Assembly: GCA_913055745.1 (NCBI GenBank)
Contig: CAJXJZ010000007.1
Location: forward strand, 1-60,196
DNA: 60,196 nucleotides
Reading direction: 5' to 3'
Origin: an uncultured bacterium
GTDB taxonomy: Bacteria; Hydrothermota; Hydrothermia; UBA1063; CAJXJZ01
Both the position numbers and the translations under genes were made by a program. Shown piece by piece: positions 40,973 to 56,210 of this stretch; the first letter of the stretch is position 1; each line of letters starts with the position of its first letter. The notes below the pieces were generated by a model, which worked only from the letters and a program-made list of their open reading frames with translations, was not told the DNA's origin and searched no databases.

Positions 40973-43900
40973 TTATTGGGTATCTTTAAAGTCAACCGTA
41001 GGTTCAAGCGGAGGGTTCTTTTCAATCTCCTGGAGTATAATCTCTATTGCAGTGTCCAATTGAGTATCTATACCGCCCACATAGTCTTCAGGTGTAATAT
41101 CCACCTCAATATCTGGGTCTGTTCCATAGTTTTCAACGCCCCAACCAACATCACAGAACCAGAATGAAAATTCGGGTTGTGTGGTAATTGTTCCATCTAC
41201 GAGCCAGTTTCTTGGCCATATACCAATAACCCCTCCCCATGTCCTTCTTCCAATGAGTTTACCGAGTTTAAGGAGTTTAAAGGAATGACTGAATATATCA
41301 CCGTCAGAACCTGCATATTCATTAGTAATGGCCACCATGGGCCCTTTTCTTGCCTCAGAAGGATATGGGGTCTTCCCCATCCATCTTGAAAAGTCATAAC
41401 CTATCCTCTTTTGTGCAATCTTCTCTAAAATTAACTGTGAGACGAACCCTCCCCCATTAAACCTCACATCAATAATCAGGCCGTCATGGTCAAATTCAGA
41501 AAGATAATATCTATAGAACTCGGCAAATCCCCTTGCGCCCATGTCGGGTATGTGTACATAACCAACTTTATTATGTGTTTTTGCATGGACATACGCCCTA
41601 TTTCTCTCAACCCAATCACGATACCGCACAGGAAGTTCATCACGCAAGGTCCTAACCCAGAACTCTTTCTTTTCTTTTCCATCACTAAATGTTATTCTAA
41701 CTATATCACCTGCTCTATTAACCAGTAGTTTGTTTGGGGGATTTTCTATGGTAGGTTTCTCATTCTCAATACTCTCTATAATCATCCCTTCTCTGGCATT
41801 CACACCAGGTTGGTTGAGTGGAACAAAATACTTATCATGCCATGCATCACCATTTAATATTCTCTTAATAAAAAAGGCCTTTTTATCTTTGTCATATGCA
41901 ATATCAGCGCCTAAGAAGCCTATATCATATCTTGGTCTTGGCTTATAGTCCCCACCCATCTCATACGCATGGGATGTACCAAGTTCACCTTGCATCTCCC
42001 ATATAAGGTCGGAAAATTCATACCGTGTTGCGACCCTTTTAAGAAGTGGAAGATACTTCTTAAGTACATTATCCCAATGGACCCCTGACATGTCTTCTCG
42101 CCAGAAGTATTCACGCTGAAGCCTCCATGCCTCTTTAAACATCTGTTCCCACTCAAGAGGGGGTTCTATCTCAAGTTTTATCCTTCTTATGTTGATTTTA
42201 CCACTCTCTTTACCATAAGATTGTTTTTGGGGATCGGGCTTAGATCCAGTTGATACAACCCTTATTTCATCTTTCGTCTTAAATCCTATGGCCTCTCTAT
42301 TTAAAGATATACTAAATGAAGATACGCCCTTGAAGAAGACCTCCTCCTTCAAGTTATTTAAATCAAAATAATAAAGGTCCCTTTGATGCTCTATCTTTTC
42401 AAAAGATGTATCAAGGAGCCTCTCTGGAGAGTCGCTTGCCGTATAAAATACCTTGTCTTTTGCCACATCAAGTGCATAATATATGCGCTCTGGGACAGGA
42501 AGAGGTACTACTCTTTTTGTAATGCCGTCAAAATCTATTTCTATCTCTTCTTCTTTTTCAGATGTTTTTTCTTCTTTACCACCAAATCCTTCCGGTTTCT
42601 TTAAAAGCAAAGAAGGCACATCTTTTTTCAAGGTAATGACATAAACCTTAGAGCCCCATGGAAAGCCAAGAGCAAAATGGATGCCATCACCTGCTGGGTT
42701 ATATATTCTCTTTGATAAAAAGAATAGATACTTTTCATCAGCAGAAAAGGCAGGGCTATAATCATTCATAGGCTCTGTAATGTCGTGTATTTTTTTGGTT
42801 TTCAGGTCATATATTCGTATAATGCTATGTGATATAGATATACTTATGCCGTAGGCAAGATACCTTCCAGATGGAGAGAACGAAAATCCATTAACAGAAC
42901 CCTGTTTTGCCCTGTCTATCTTCTCCATCTTCCCCTCTTCAACATCAACAACAATAAGTTCTTCCCTGTGATTTCTAAGAGCCACCACATCTTTCTTAGG
43001 AGATACCTTCATGGAGTATGGACGACCTACATCCAGGTCCTCAAATTTTTTAAGGATTTTACCATCCTTGGAATGTATCTCAAGATGTTCTTTGTTACCC
43101 TCATCACTCACCACCACTAATCTCTCTGTGTCGTTTAGCCAAGCAGATACCATGTACCTTACACCGTGTTTTATGCCATGTTGCGATACAGGACCATCCC
43201 AAAGCCCCATAGAAAAAGACTTACCCCTTGTGATAATGTTTATATATGCAGCATCCTTTGAAAGACTGAACCTTTCAAGATACTTCACAGGGTCTGCAAA
43301 CTTTCTCTTTCTCTGGACAAGTGGGCTACGATATTCTATGTTTACCTTTACATCCTCCCCTGTCACTGGGTCAAACACATAGATATCCGCGCCACTGTGA
43401 TATGTGATCCTCTTTCCATCTGTTGTAGCATTTCTTACATAAAAATCTTTATGATGCGTGTGTTTTTTTAGGTCAGAACCATCCGCAAGGCAGGAATAGA
43501 TGTTTCCAATACCTTCATGGTCAGAAATAAAGTATATCCTTTCACCTATCCACATTGGGCTTGCAAGATTACCTTTAAGTTCTATGAGTTTCTTGAATTT
43601 CTCATCTTTCACCTTTATCCATAATTCCCCTGCTGTTCCCCCTCTGTATCTCTTCCATCTTGCTGGGTCGCCAGTATTTCTTCCTATGACTACACCTTGT
43701 TTGCTAATGCTTATGCTTCTTGCAGGGCCATAAGGGAGCATTTCTGAAAGTCCACCATCTTTATTTATTTTGTATAAAAAGTATAAAGAGCGGAAAGGCT
43801 GTTCGTGATTACTTGCAAAGATAATATGCTCGTTATCAAGCCATCCAAGAACAATAACGCTTCCACCTAAGAAGGTAAGCCTTTTTGCCTCACCACCTTC

Positions 43901-44122
43901 AGACGGCATAACATAAACCTCAGGATGCCCTTCTTCCCTGCCTACAAAAGCCACATGCTTCCCGTCAGGAGAAATAAATGGATGGGATACCTCACCGAGA
44001 TTGGATGTAAGCCTCTTGGCAATACCTCCTTTTACATCTACCTGCCATAGGTCATCTTCAGATACAAAAATTATAGTATCCTCATGGATGGTTGGATACC
44101 TATAATAGCCTTCAAAACCCAT
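40973..44122 (-). CDS. Cytosolic tricorn-like protease (S41 family)
   Basis: A 1049-residue tricorn-type protease, about the length of archaeal tricorn. It has no signal peptide (starts MGFEGYYRYPTIHEDTIIF). Propeller repeats run through about residue 500 (DLWQVDVKGGIAKRLTSNLGEVSHPFISPDGKHVAF, in parts; SPSGRYLAYGISISISHSIIRIYDL). Then comes a helical region and a PDZ near 760-850. The S41 core has the catalytic His in GELGTSHAYE, Ser-Asp in TNEYAGSDGDIFSHSF, anion-hole Gly in RRTWGGVIG and Glu in GWGVENYGTDPDIEVD. Tricorn processes peptides released by the proteasome in archaea; here it presumably degrades oligopeptides in the cytosol. GGAGGT precedes the start. It is a paralog of the exported protein at 20257-23286. 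Confidence 0.9.
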   Translation of the reverse strand: MGFEGYYRYPTIHEDTIIFVSEDDLWQVDVKGGIAKRLTSNLGEVSHPFISPDGKHVAFVGREEGHPEVYVMPSEGGEAKRLTFLGGSVIVLGWLDNEHIIFASNHEQPFRSLYFLYKINKDGGLSEMLPYGPARSISISKQGVVIGRNTGDPARWKRYRGGTAGELWIKVKDEKFKKLIELKGNLASPMWIGERIYFISDHEGIGNIYSCLADGSDLKKHTHHKDFYVRNATTDGKRITYHSGADIYVFDPVTGEDVKVNIEYRSPLVQRKRKFADPVKYLERFSLSKDAAYINIITRGKSFSMGLWDGPVSQHGIKHGVRYMVSAWLNDTERLVVVSDEGNKEHLEIHSKDGKILKKFEDLDVGRPYSMKVSPKKDVVALRNHREELIVVDVEEGKMEKIDRAKQGSVNGFSFSPSGRYLAYGISISISHSIIRIYDLKTKKIHDITEPMNDYSPAFSADEKYLFFLSKRIYNPAGDGIHFALGFPWGSKVYVITLKKDVPSLLLKKPEGFGGKEEKTSEKEEEIEIDFDGITKRVVPLPVPERIYYALDVAKDKVFYTASDSPERLLDTSFEKIEHQRDLYYFDLNNLKEEVFFKGVSSFSISLNREAIGFKTKDEIRVVSTGSKPDPQKQSYGKESGKINIRRIKLEIEPPLEWEQMFKEAWRLQREYFWREDMSGVHWDNVLKKYLPLLKRVATRYEFSDLIWEMQGELGTSHAYEMGGDYKPRPRYDIGFLGADIAYDKDKKAFFIKRILNGDAWHDKYFVPLNQPGVNAREGMIIESIENEKPTIENPPNKLLVNRAGDIVRITFSDGKEKKEFWVRTLRDELPVRYRDWVERNRAYVHAKTHNKVGYVHIPDMGARGFAEFYRYYLSEFDHDGLIIDVRFNGGGFVSQLILEKIAQKRIGYDFSRWMGKTPYPSEARKGPMVAITNEYAGSDGDIFSHSFKLLKLGKLIGRRTWGGVIGIWPRNWLVDGTITTQPEFSFWFCDVGWGVENYGTDPDIEVDITPEDYVGGIDTQLDTAIEIILQEIEKNPPLEPTVDFKDTQ

Positions 44123-44161
44123 AAAATACCTCCATTTTCAAATTAGGTTAGAACTATAATA

Positions 44162-44190
44162 AATATAAACTAAATAGTTCAAGCGGTCAA
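44162..44190 (-). promoter_or_regulatory. Promoter of the cytosolic tricorn gene
   Basis: Minus strand: TTGACC (44190-44185), 17-nt spacer, TATATT (44167-44162), then a short leader with GGAGGT. Confidence 0.8.
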
Positions 44191-44200
44191 GTTATTAAAT

Positions 44201-44229
44201 TTGACTTTCCTTGAATAAATATTTAAAAT
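44201..44229 (+). promoter_or_regulatory. Promoter of the ConA-fold lipoprotein gene
   Basis: TTGACT (44201-44206), 17-nt spacer, TAAAAT (44224-44229), then AGGAGG and the ATG at 44252. Divergent from the tricorn promoter. Confidence 0.75.
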
Positions 44230-44251
44230 AATCAACAAAAAGGAGGTGTGT

Positions 44252-44968
44252 ATGAAAAATTTACATATACTATACATCCCACTAATGGTTGGTATAGCAT
44301 CCATTCTTGGATGTGCCAGCATTCAGCAAGCAGTGCCCAATGTGCCACCCGAGGTTCAGAATGTACAACATAAACTCAAAAAGATGAGAGAGGAAGCAGG
44401 ACGCAAGGTTGTAAAGTGGGATCCCTCTGCTTTGTTTTTTGATGACTTCAACAAATACCCCCTTGGCGTTGTTGCGCCCTTTGGACCATGGAAGAACATA
44501 AACACTGATGCACATATAGAAAAAGGCGTTCAGCCAGATAAAAGCGTGGGGAATATACTAAAGGCAGGTGATGGTATCCTGATGCTAAACTATTCTTTTA
44601 AGTACTTTACACTGGAATTTAACTTTAAGGTAGAGCCACTTGAAAAGCAACTTAGGGTATATTTCCTTCTCAATGGTGATGCCACTGCCGGATACTATGT
44701 GGATAAGGATTGGGGAGGTTCCCCTGTAACACTTAACAAGTTTGCTGGAAGTACCCAAATGCAAATAGCGAAATCTTCGGGTTTTGAAGTTGGTGATGAT
44801 TGGAACTATGGTAAGATAAAGGTCACACCGAGTTCCATAGAGGTATATATAAATGGCACAAAGTACATAGATATGCCAAACAATGATCCATCTCTACAGG
44901 AAGGTGCTATAGGTCTTTCTCGGGGAGGTGCTTATTACGACAATATTAAAATAACACCCGTTAAATAA
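44252..44968 (+). CDS. Lipoprotein with concanavalin A-like (DUF1080/LamG-type) domain
   Basis: A 238-residue lipoprotein. The ATG at 44252 follows AGGAGG and begins a signal ending in the lipobox SILGC; a GTG two codons upstream (44246) is less likely because it overlaps the ribosome site. After a short Gln/Pro-rich linker and amphipathic helix, the C-terminal 180 residues form a jelly-roll: FFDDFNKYPLGVVAPFGPW, FTLEFNFKVEPLEKQLRVYFLLNG, INGTKYIDMPNN, GAIGLSRGGAYYDNIKITPVK. This order is that of DUF1080 / 3-keto-glycoside or LamG-like carbohydrate-binding domains. Substrate unknown. A bidirectional terminator separates it from the convergent subtilase. Confidence 0.7.
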   Translation: MKNLHILYIPLMVGIASILGCASIQQAVPNVPPEVQNVQHKLKKMREEAGRKVVKWDPSALFFDDFNKYPLGVVAPFGPWKNINTDAHIEKGVQPDKSVGNILKAGDGILMLNYSFKYFTLEFNFKVEPLEKQLRVYFLLNGDATAGYYVDKDWGGSPVTLNKFAGSTQMQIAKSSGFEVGDDWNYGKIKVTPSSIEVYINGTKYIDMPNNDPSLQEGAIGLSRGGAYYDNIKITPVK

Positions 44969-44972
44969 AAAA

Positions 44973-44991
44973 AGCGGGGCTTTGCCCCGCT
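44973..44991. terminator. Bidirectional Rho-independent terminator
   Basis: AGCGGGGC/GCCCCGCT stem with TTT loop, flanked by an A-run on the left and a T-run on the right, so it works for both the plus gene ending at 44968 and the minus gene ending at 44996. Confidence 0.95.
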
Positions 44992-44995
44992 TTTT

Positions 44996-47563
44996 TTATT
45001 CTAATTTAAGGAGTTTTACATTCTTTCGCATAGAAGGTATCTGTATGATATAGATACCTTTGTGTAATCTATCTGTATGAAGAATGCCGTTTTTAATATT
45101 CAGAACCTTTCTTCCTGAGACTGAGTAAACAGAGCATTGGCGTGCGCCTTTGTATATTTTACTTATATCAAGGACCTTAGTGCCCCTTCTTAGAACAATG
45201 CCATTCCATTTGATATGCTCTTTTGGGCTTGCTTGTTCCTTAATACCTGTAAGCCCCATCCATGAAAGGACCTTGCCCAAGAATTCAACACGGGTATTTT
45301 GACCTGAAACCTGCCCGTTTATAGCCTCAAATGGGAAGGAGATAAACACAATCTTTGCACTACCCTTTTCGTTTCTTACACCTGCGCCACCATTTGAACC
45401 ATCTGTTCCATAACCTAAGAACACAACGCCACTCCCCTCTGCGTGTATTACATCTTTTGAACTCGCATTCTGTGCACCCCCCACACCTGCTATAGCAAGG
45501 GATATGCTATCACCAATAGGGTCACCCATAACGCCTTTAACAAAAACATCGCTTATACCAGATGTATCAAAGCCTGCGCCAAGATAATCCGTCAAGAATG
45601 TAGAGCTATTCAACCTCTCTGCAAGGTTTTGGCTGCTAATAAAAACATTTACTCCTCTATCAATGGAAGATATGAGGGTATCAATCTCCTCCTGTGTGAG
45701 TGTAGTTGTATCGTCTCCTGTGTACCATATTACTGCCTGATAGGATGAAAGCCCCCATGTTCCACTCACAGAAGGCACACCCTCCTGTGCTATATCCCTT
45801 ACATCATAAACAAAACCCAGGGTATCTAAGGATGTTGTGTAGTAATCAAGATATGCTCCAGAATCATTGGCATCATCAACAACGAGAATATAGGGATGTC
45901 CTATGAGTTTATCAAACTCGTCTGTCCTTTCCACAATATAACCTGATGCACTGTATGATATGACAAAATGAACATCTGCAGGCTTAAAATTATCTGGCAC
46001 AAAGCCTCTGAAGGTTGCAGTCTGTCTTGAACCAGCACTCAAGTTCCCTACAGAAACTGTTGTATCAAGCAATACAAAATTGGGATTGTCTGATCTCAAT
46101 GAGACCTGTAAATCCGTAGCCTGTTGCCATCCTGCAGAATCCAGCACAGTAATATTAAAGACTACTGTATCCCCTGAAAGTGGCCTCTCTGGCGAAACAT
46201 CAATGCTATCTGCTATGACAAATGCCCTAAGCATTCTTGCAGCCTCTCTTACGGCTTTATATGCATTCACCCTTCCTGCACCCAATTGACCTTGTTCATA
46301 AAGAGTGTCATTTATAGAATCTGCTGTATTTAACAGTATATCCCTTATGTTGTCGTTTGAAAGGAATGGGTTTGCCGCCTTTACAAGACCTGCAACAGAT
46401 GCAAGCATCGGTGATGCCATGGATGTGCCCTGAAGGTAATCGTATGAACTATCTGGCATGGTGGAGTATATCATGGGATCTACATAGCCATCACCTCCAG
46501 GTGCCGCTATATCAATATAATCCCCATAGTTTGTATAGTATGAATGCTGATCATTCCTGTTTGTTGCAGCAACAGCAATAACATTGGCATATGCAGCGGG
46601 ATAGAGGGAATCACTCGTCTCTTCATTCCCTGCCGCTGCAACGAGTAAAACCCCAGCATCGTGTGCATAGTTTATTGCACTTTCAAGATAAGAAACATTT
46701 GAATATGTACCCCAACTCATATTAAACACATCAAAGCCCATATCACCTGCCCATTGTAAAGCACTTGAGGAATTTGAAAGCCAGTAAGACCTTGATGCAA
46801 CGATAGAGGCAGAAAATGCAACGGATGCAACACCAATGCCATTGTCCGCCACTGCACTACAAATACCCGCAACATGTGTTCCATGATAGTATCCATCCTG
46901 TGTGGTATCCGGTTGAGGATCATTGCTGCCAGCATAATAGTTCCATCCTATAAAATCATCCGCAAGACCATCACCATCATCATCAACGCCATTTATATCC
47001 CCTGGGTCAAATTGCCATTCTCCATTTACCAGTTCTATCACATGACCATCTCCATCTGCATCCTCTCCAAGATTTTGCCAGAGGTTATCCAATAAATCCT
47101 CATGCCTCCAGTCAACACCTGTATCATCAATAACGATTTTTACATTCTTATCACCCTTTGTTATATCCCATGCCGCAGGGGAGGAAATCTTAAACAAAGC
47201 CCATTGCAATGAGAGTTCTGGGTCATTGGGCATGTACATTGGTATCTTTTTATAGTCAAATTCAGCCTTTTCAAAGAGTTGATTGGCAAGGAGTTCACTT
47301 TTAACCTTCAAAAGGTCTTCTTTGTCCTTCTTATCCTGAAAATCCACTATAAGGTAATCACCGAGCCTGTACTTATCATAAAGGTCTCTATGGGTCCTTG
47401 GGGTTATAGGGAAGAGTGGTCTTATATCTTTTATTTTGTAGTGGTCCCTTAGGTACATCTCTGCACTTTTGCTCTTGCCCTTAGAGGCTCTTACAATAAG
47501 CCTCCCTGGATGTATTACAGGTTGTTTTTGGCTCATAATGAGCATGGATAAGATAAGCCACAT
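44996..47563 (-). CDS. Secreted subtilisin-like serine protease with C-terminal sorting tail
   Basis: An 855-residue S8 protease. The N-terminus (MWLILSMLIMSQK) is a short signal-like segment. A propeptide-like region runs to about 130. The catalytic domain has Asp147 in VIDDTGVD, His227 in YYHGTHVAGI, oxyanion Asn in AAAGNEE and Ser381 in QGTSMASP. An insert with two Asp-rich calcium-type loops (DADGDGH, DDDGDGLADD) lies between Asp and His. After 430 come beta-sandwich domains and a Rossmann-like segment (YILVVDDANDSGAYLDYYTTSLD) found in many FCB surface proteases. The last 70 residues end LHKGIYIIQIPSMRKNVKLLKLE, a T9SS-like sorting domain. GGAGGT precedes the start. Confidence 0.9.
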   Translation of the reverse strand: MWLILSMLIMSQKQPVIHPGRLIVRASKGKSKSAEMYLRDHYKIKDIRPLFPITPRTHRDLYDKYRLGDYLIVDFQDKKDKEDLLKVKSELLANQLFEKAEFDYKKIPMYMPNDPELSLQWALFKISSPAAWDITKGDKNVKIVIDDTGVDWRHEDLLDNLWQNLGEDADGDGHVIELVNGEWQFDPGDINGVDDDGDGLADDFIGWNYYAGSNDPQPDTTQDGYYHGTHVAGICSAVADNGIGVASVAFSASIVASRSYWLSNSSSALQWAGDMGFDVFNMSWGTYSNVSYLESAINYAHDAGVLLVAAAGNEETSDSLYPAAYANVIAVAATNRNDQHSYYTNYGDYIDIAAPGGDGYVDPMIYSTMPDSSYDYLQGTSMASPMLASVAGLVKAANPFLSNDNIRDILLNTADSINDTLYEQGQLGAGRVNAYKAVREAARMLRAFVIADSIDVSPERPLSGDTVVFNITVLDSAGWQQATDLQVSLRSDNPNFVLLDTTVSVGNLSAGSRQTATFRGFVPDNFKPADVHFVISYSASGYIVERTDEFDKLIGHPYILVVDDANDSGAYLDYYTTSLDTLGFVYDVRDIAQEGVPSVSGTWGLSSYQAVIWYTGDDTTTLTQEEIDTLISSIDRGVNVFISSQNLAERLNSSTFLTDYLGAGFDTSGISDVFVKGVMGDPIGDSISLAIAGVGGAQNASSKDVIHAEGSGVVFLGYGTDGSNGGAGVRNEKGSAKIVFISFPFEAINGQVSGQNTRVEFLGKVLSWMGLTGIKEQASPKEHIKWNGIVLRRGTKVLDISKIYKGARQCSVYSVSGRKVLNIKNGILHTDRLHKGIYIIQIPSMRKNVKLLKLE

Positions 47564-47584
47564 AAAAAACCTCCTTTTAGAACA

Positions 47585-47616
47585 ATTTTATATCAAGGTA
47601 CTTGTTTATACAAGTA
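47585..47616 (-). promoter_or_regulatory. Subtilase promoter with inverted repeat over the -35
   Basis: Minus strand: TTGTAT (47613-47608), 17-nt spacer, TAAAAT (47590-47585). The inverted repeat TACTTG-6 nt-CAAGTA (47599-47616) covers the -35 box; on the minus strand it is not followed by a T-run, so it looks like an operator rather than a terminator. Confidence 0.5.
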
Positions 47617-47624
47617 TTTTTTAT

Positions 47625-48966
<1,342 letters not shown>

Positions 48967-50182
48967 GTTTATCTGTAAAGACTTTAACCTTGTATTTCTT
49001 TTTGAGTTGTTCAATAAGGTTATTATAAGCCTCTTTTTCCTTATTTTGTTGTACTCTCGCCTTTATCAGAGAAGATACCTCTTTAAGGGGCTTGTATCCT
49101 TCTTTATTTTTATCCACTACCCTGTATATCACATAAGTACTATCGTTCATTTGAATAGGTTTAGATATTTTTCCCTTTTTTATTTTAAATATCTTTTCAA
49201 AGATGTTATCTTTGGGCCCTTTTTTTGTAATTACCATTGGTGATTTGTTTTTACTATCACTTGCTTTTGAAAACTTGTATCTTAGAGAATCAAAATTTGC
49301 TTTTTTCCTTTTAATGAGTTTGTAGAGAGAGTCAGCCAATCGCTTATTTTTTACAACTATCCTAAATGCCTTGATACTTGCAGGATTTTTAAACTGGTTA
49401 AGATGGCTCCTATAAAACTTCTCTACATCTTTATCTGATACAGTGATACTATTTCTGAGATCATTTATCATCGCTCCCCAAAGCACATTTTCCTTACACT
49501 GTTCCAATTTGTTTTGAACATCAGAGCGTAGGTATAGTTTCCTTTGTTCTGCCTCTTTTACGAGTAATTTCCTTTTTATCATCTCATCAAGTAGTTTTTT
49601 CTTACCTTCCTCTGTAGAGTAATATCTTTTGGCCATAGGATTGAGGTTTTCAATGAGGTTCTCCAGTTCAAGGCTCGTTATATATTCACCACCGACATAA
49701 GCCACTGTGTCCTGGTAGTTATGTGCAAAGGCAATATTTATCCTATCCCACGCCTCTTTTGAGTATTTAGATTTTTGAAAGTTCATTACCACCTTTTCAT
49801 ACATTTCTGCCGCTTTCTGATAATCTCCCAACTTCTCATAGCAAAGGCCCATGCGATAAAGCACCTCGTCCATTCTCCTATAGGTATCAGGGAATAAGTG
49901 CTGTGCTTTTGTAAGATAAAGGAGTGCCTTTTTAGGTTTTTCTAACTTATAAAAATATATATCGGCAAGTTCAAGATATGCATCAAACCGATCTTGTTTA
50001 TTTATATCCTTCTGTTTTAAAAAATCTTCATACTGAACTATTGCTAATTGAACATTTCCCCTTCTTAATGCATCGTCTGCACTGTTTTTAATGTTTTTGT
50101 ATGTTGCTCCCATCAATAGCCCTGTTATGAGCAATAGATATGACATTTTATGCATACCTAACCTCCTTGTGTTTTAACATAC

Positions 50183-50210
50183 ATTATAATTTATGGTAGG
50201 TGTTTATCAA
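50183..50210 (-). promoter_or_regulatory. Promoter of the parvulin-tgt operon
   Basis: Minus strand: TTGATA (50210-50205), 16-nt spacer, TATAAT (50188-50183), then AGGAGG and the ATG at 50155. Confidence 0.75.
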
Positions 50211-50556
50211 AGATAGATATTATTCCCCGATTATCTTTACAACAACCCTCTTTCTTCTTTGGCCATCAAATTCAGCATAAAATATCTCTTCCCATGGGCC
50301 TAAGTCCAACTTTCCATTTGTAATGGGCAGTATAACCTGATGATGTACCAAGATTCTCTTAAGATGTGCGTCCCCATTTGTTTCACCTGCATGATGGTGG
50401 TTATAATCATCCCTATATGGTGCGAGTTTCTCAAGCCATTCCCATATATCCTTCCAAAGGCCTTCTTCATAATCATTTACAATTATACCTGCTGTTATAT
50501 GCATAGCAGATACAAGACAAAAACCTTCCTTTATTCCACTTTTTTCCACAATTTCC

Positions 50557-55341
<4,785 letters not shown>

Positions 55342-55380
55342 ATCTCAATCTCCATTAAACCTCTTTTCAGGACACATGGT

Positions 55381-55734
55381 TCAAGGATTTTCAATTTTGC
55401 TCAGTGACAGTTTTAAGGCTTCTTCAATGGTTATATTCTTTTTAAGTAATGGCACCATTTTCTTTCCCTGCTTCCTAAGTCTTTCTCTATTTTGCCTTCC
55501 CATAGAATGACCCACAAATACATCTACATCCTGTAGTAAATCCTTTATCAATCCAGCCTTCCGGGCGTCATCATGCTTTTCTATACCAAGTTTTTCATCA
55601 GTGTAAGGATTTTCCCTCTCGGTTAGAAATACAAACTCCCCATCTTTATACTCATATATCATGTACCTTTTGGCATCACCAAAGTGTCCAAACCTAAGAG
55701 TTTCTCCATCATCTGTTGCCACTGCGAACTTCAT
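55381..55734 (-). CDS. Dinitrogenase FeMo-cofactor (NifX/NifB-type) domain protein
   Basis: A 117-residue protein: MKFAVATDDGETLRFGHFGDAKRYMIYEYKDGEF (in parts), then VDVFVGHSMGRQNRERLRKQGKKMVPL near residue 75, ending IEEALKLSLSKI. This is the ribonuclease-H-like fold of the Nif FeMo-co-binding family, here as a stand-alone domain, as in many anaerobes without nitrogenase. The GHFGDA segment replaces the usual GHFG-A-F loop. No nif gene is near. AGGAGGTC precedes the start. It is first in the operon with GGDEF, ligA, SpoIID and YjbQ. Confidence 0.85.
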   Translation of the reverse strand: MKFAVATDDGETLRFGHFGDAKRYMIYEYKDGEFVFLTERENPYTDEKLGIEKHDDARKAGLIKDLLQDVDVFVGHSMGRQNRERLRKQGKKMVPLLKKNITIEEALKLSLSKIENP

Positions 55735-55755
55735 TTTGACCTCCTATTTTATAAA

Positions 55756-55784
55756 ATTTTAATTTAATTAGGCAGTACATTCAA
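55756..55784 (-). promoter_or_regulatory. Promoter of the NifX-like/GGDEF/ligA operon
   Basis: Minus strand: TTGAAT (55784-55779), 17-nt spacer, TAAAAT (55761-55756), then AGGAGGTC and the ATG at 55734. Confidence 0.65.
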
Positions 55785-55813
55785 CACATTTACATCCTCA
55801 AGATATTTTGGTT

Positions 55814-55841
55814 TTGCTTTTCGTAAATATGCCTGTATAAT
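55814..55841 (+). promoter_or_regulatory. Promoter of the acylphosphatase-tRNA-RNase HII transcript
   Basis: TTGCTT (55814-55819), 16-nt spacer, TATAAT (55836-55841), 10 nt, then ATG at 55852, so the leader is at most a few nucleotides. No other promoter is seen before the tRNA. Confidence 0.65.
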
Positions 55842-55851
55842 ATTACAATGT

Positions 55852-56151
55852 ATGGTAAAGGGTATCAGGTTACTTTTGCGGGGTGAGGTGCAGGGTGTTG
55901 GATTTAGGAATTATGTGTTTATGCACGCAGACTTATTAAATATAAAGGGTTATGTAAGGAATTTGCCAGATGGTAGTGTGGAGGTCGTTTACATCCCCAC
56001 TGATCCAAAGAAACAGGAAGAATTTGAGAAAAAGGTTAAAAGGGGTCCTTTACTTTCCCGTGTTGATAGCGTGGAAAGGACAGAAGTTATACTTAAAGAG
56101 GAGCCTGAGGGTTTTGAAATTAGGTTTAGCCCCCGTAGCTCACAAGGATAG
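55852..56151 (+). CDS. acyP: Acylphosphatase, 3' end running into tRNA-Arg
   Basis: A 99-residue acylphosphatase, hydrolysing carboxyl-phosphate bonds. RLLLRGEVQGVGFRNYVFMHADLLNIKGYVRNLPDGSVEVV (in parts) holds the phosphate loop GEVQGVGFR with the catalytic Arg, and the Asn of KGYVRNLPDGSVEV. The natural fold ends at FEIRF. The frame then continues with seven codons (SPRSSQG) and a TAG that belong to the tRNA-Arg gene (from 56129), because no stop precedes it. Cutting at the tRNA 5' end would remove the stop. The transcript appears nearly leaderless. Confidence 0.9.
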   Translation: MVKGIRLLLRGEVQGVGFRNYVFMHADLLNIKGYVRNLPDGSVEVVYIPTDPKKQEEFEKKVKRGPLLSRVDSVERTEVILKEEPEGFEIRFSPRSSQG

Positions 56152-56202
56152 AGCGGCGGTTTCCTAAACCGCAGGCAGCAGGTTCGAATCCTGCCGGGGG
56201 CA
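56129..56202 (+). tRNA. tRNA-Arg (anticodon CCT)
   Basis: GCCCCCG acceptor pairs with CGGGGGC at 56195-56201, anticodon stem GCGGT/ACCGC with loop TTCCTAA (anticodon CCT, reading AGG), GGTTCGAATCC T arm, discriminator A at 56202; CCA is not encoded. It lies between two coding sequences, overlapping the first by 23 nt. Confidence 0.95.
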
Positions 56203-56210
56203 TATTTATT

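Noticed and set aside
44246-44251. GTG start two codons before the ConA-fold lipoprotein ATG
   Set aside because: The GTG overlaps the AGGAGG ribosome site itself; the ATG at 44252 has correct spacing.
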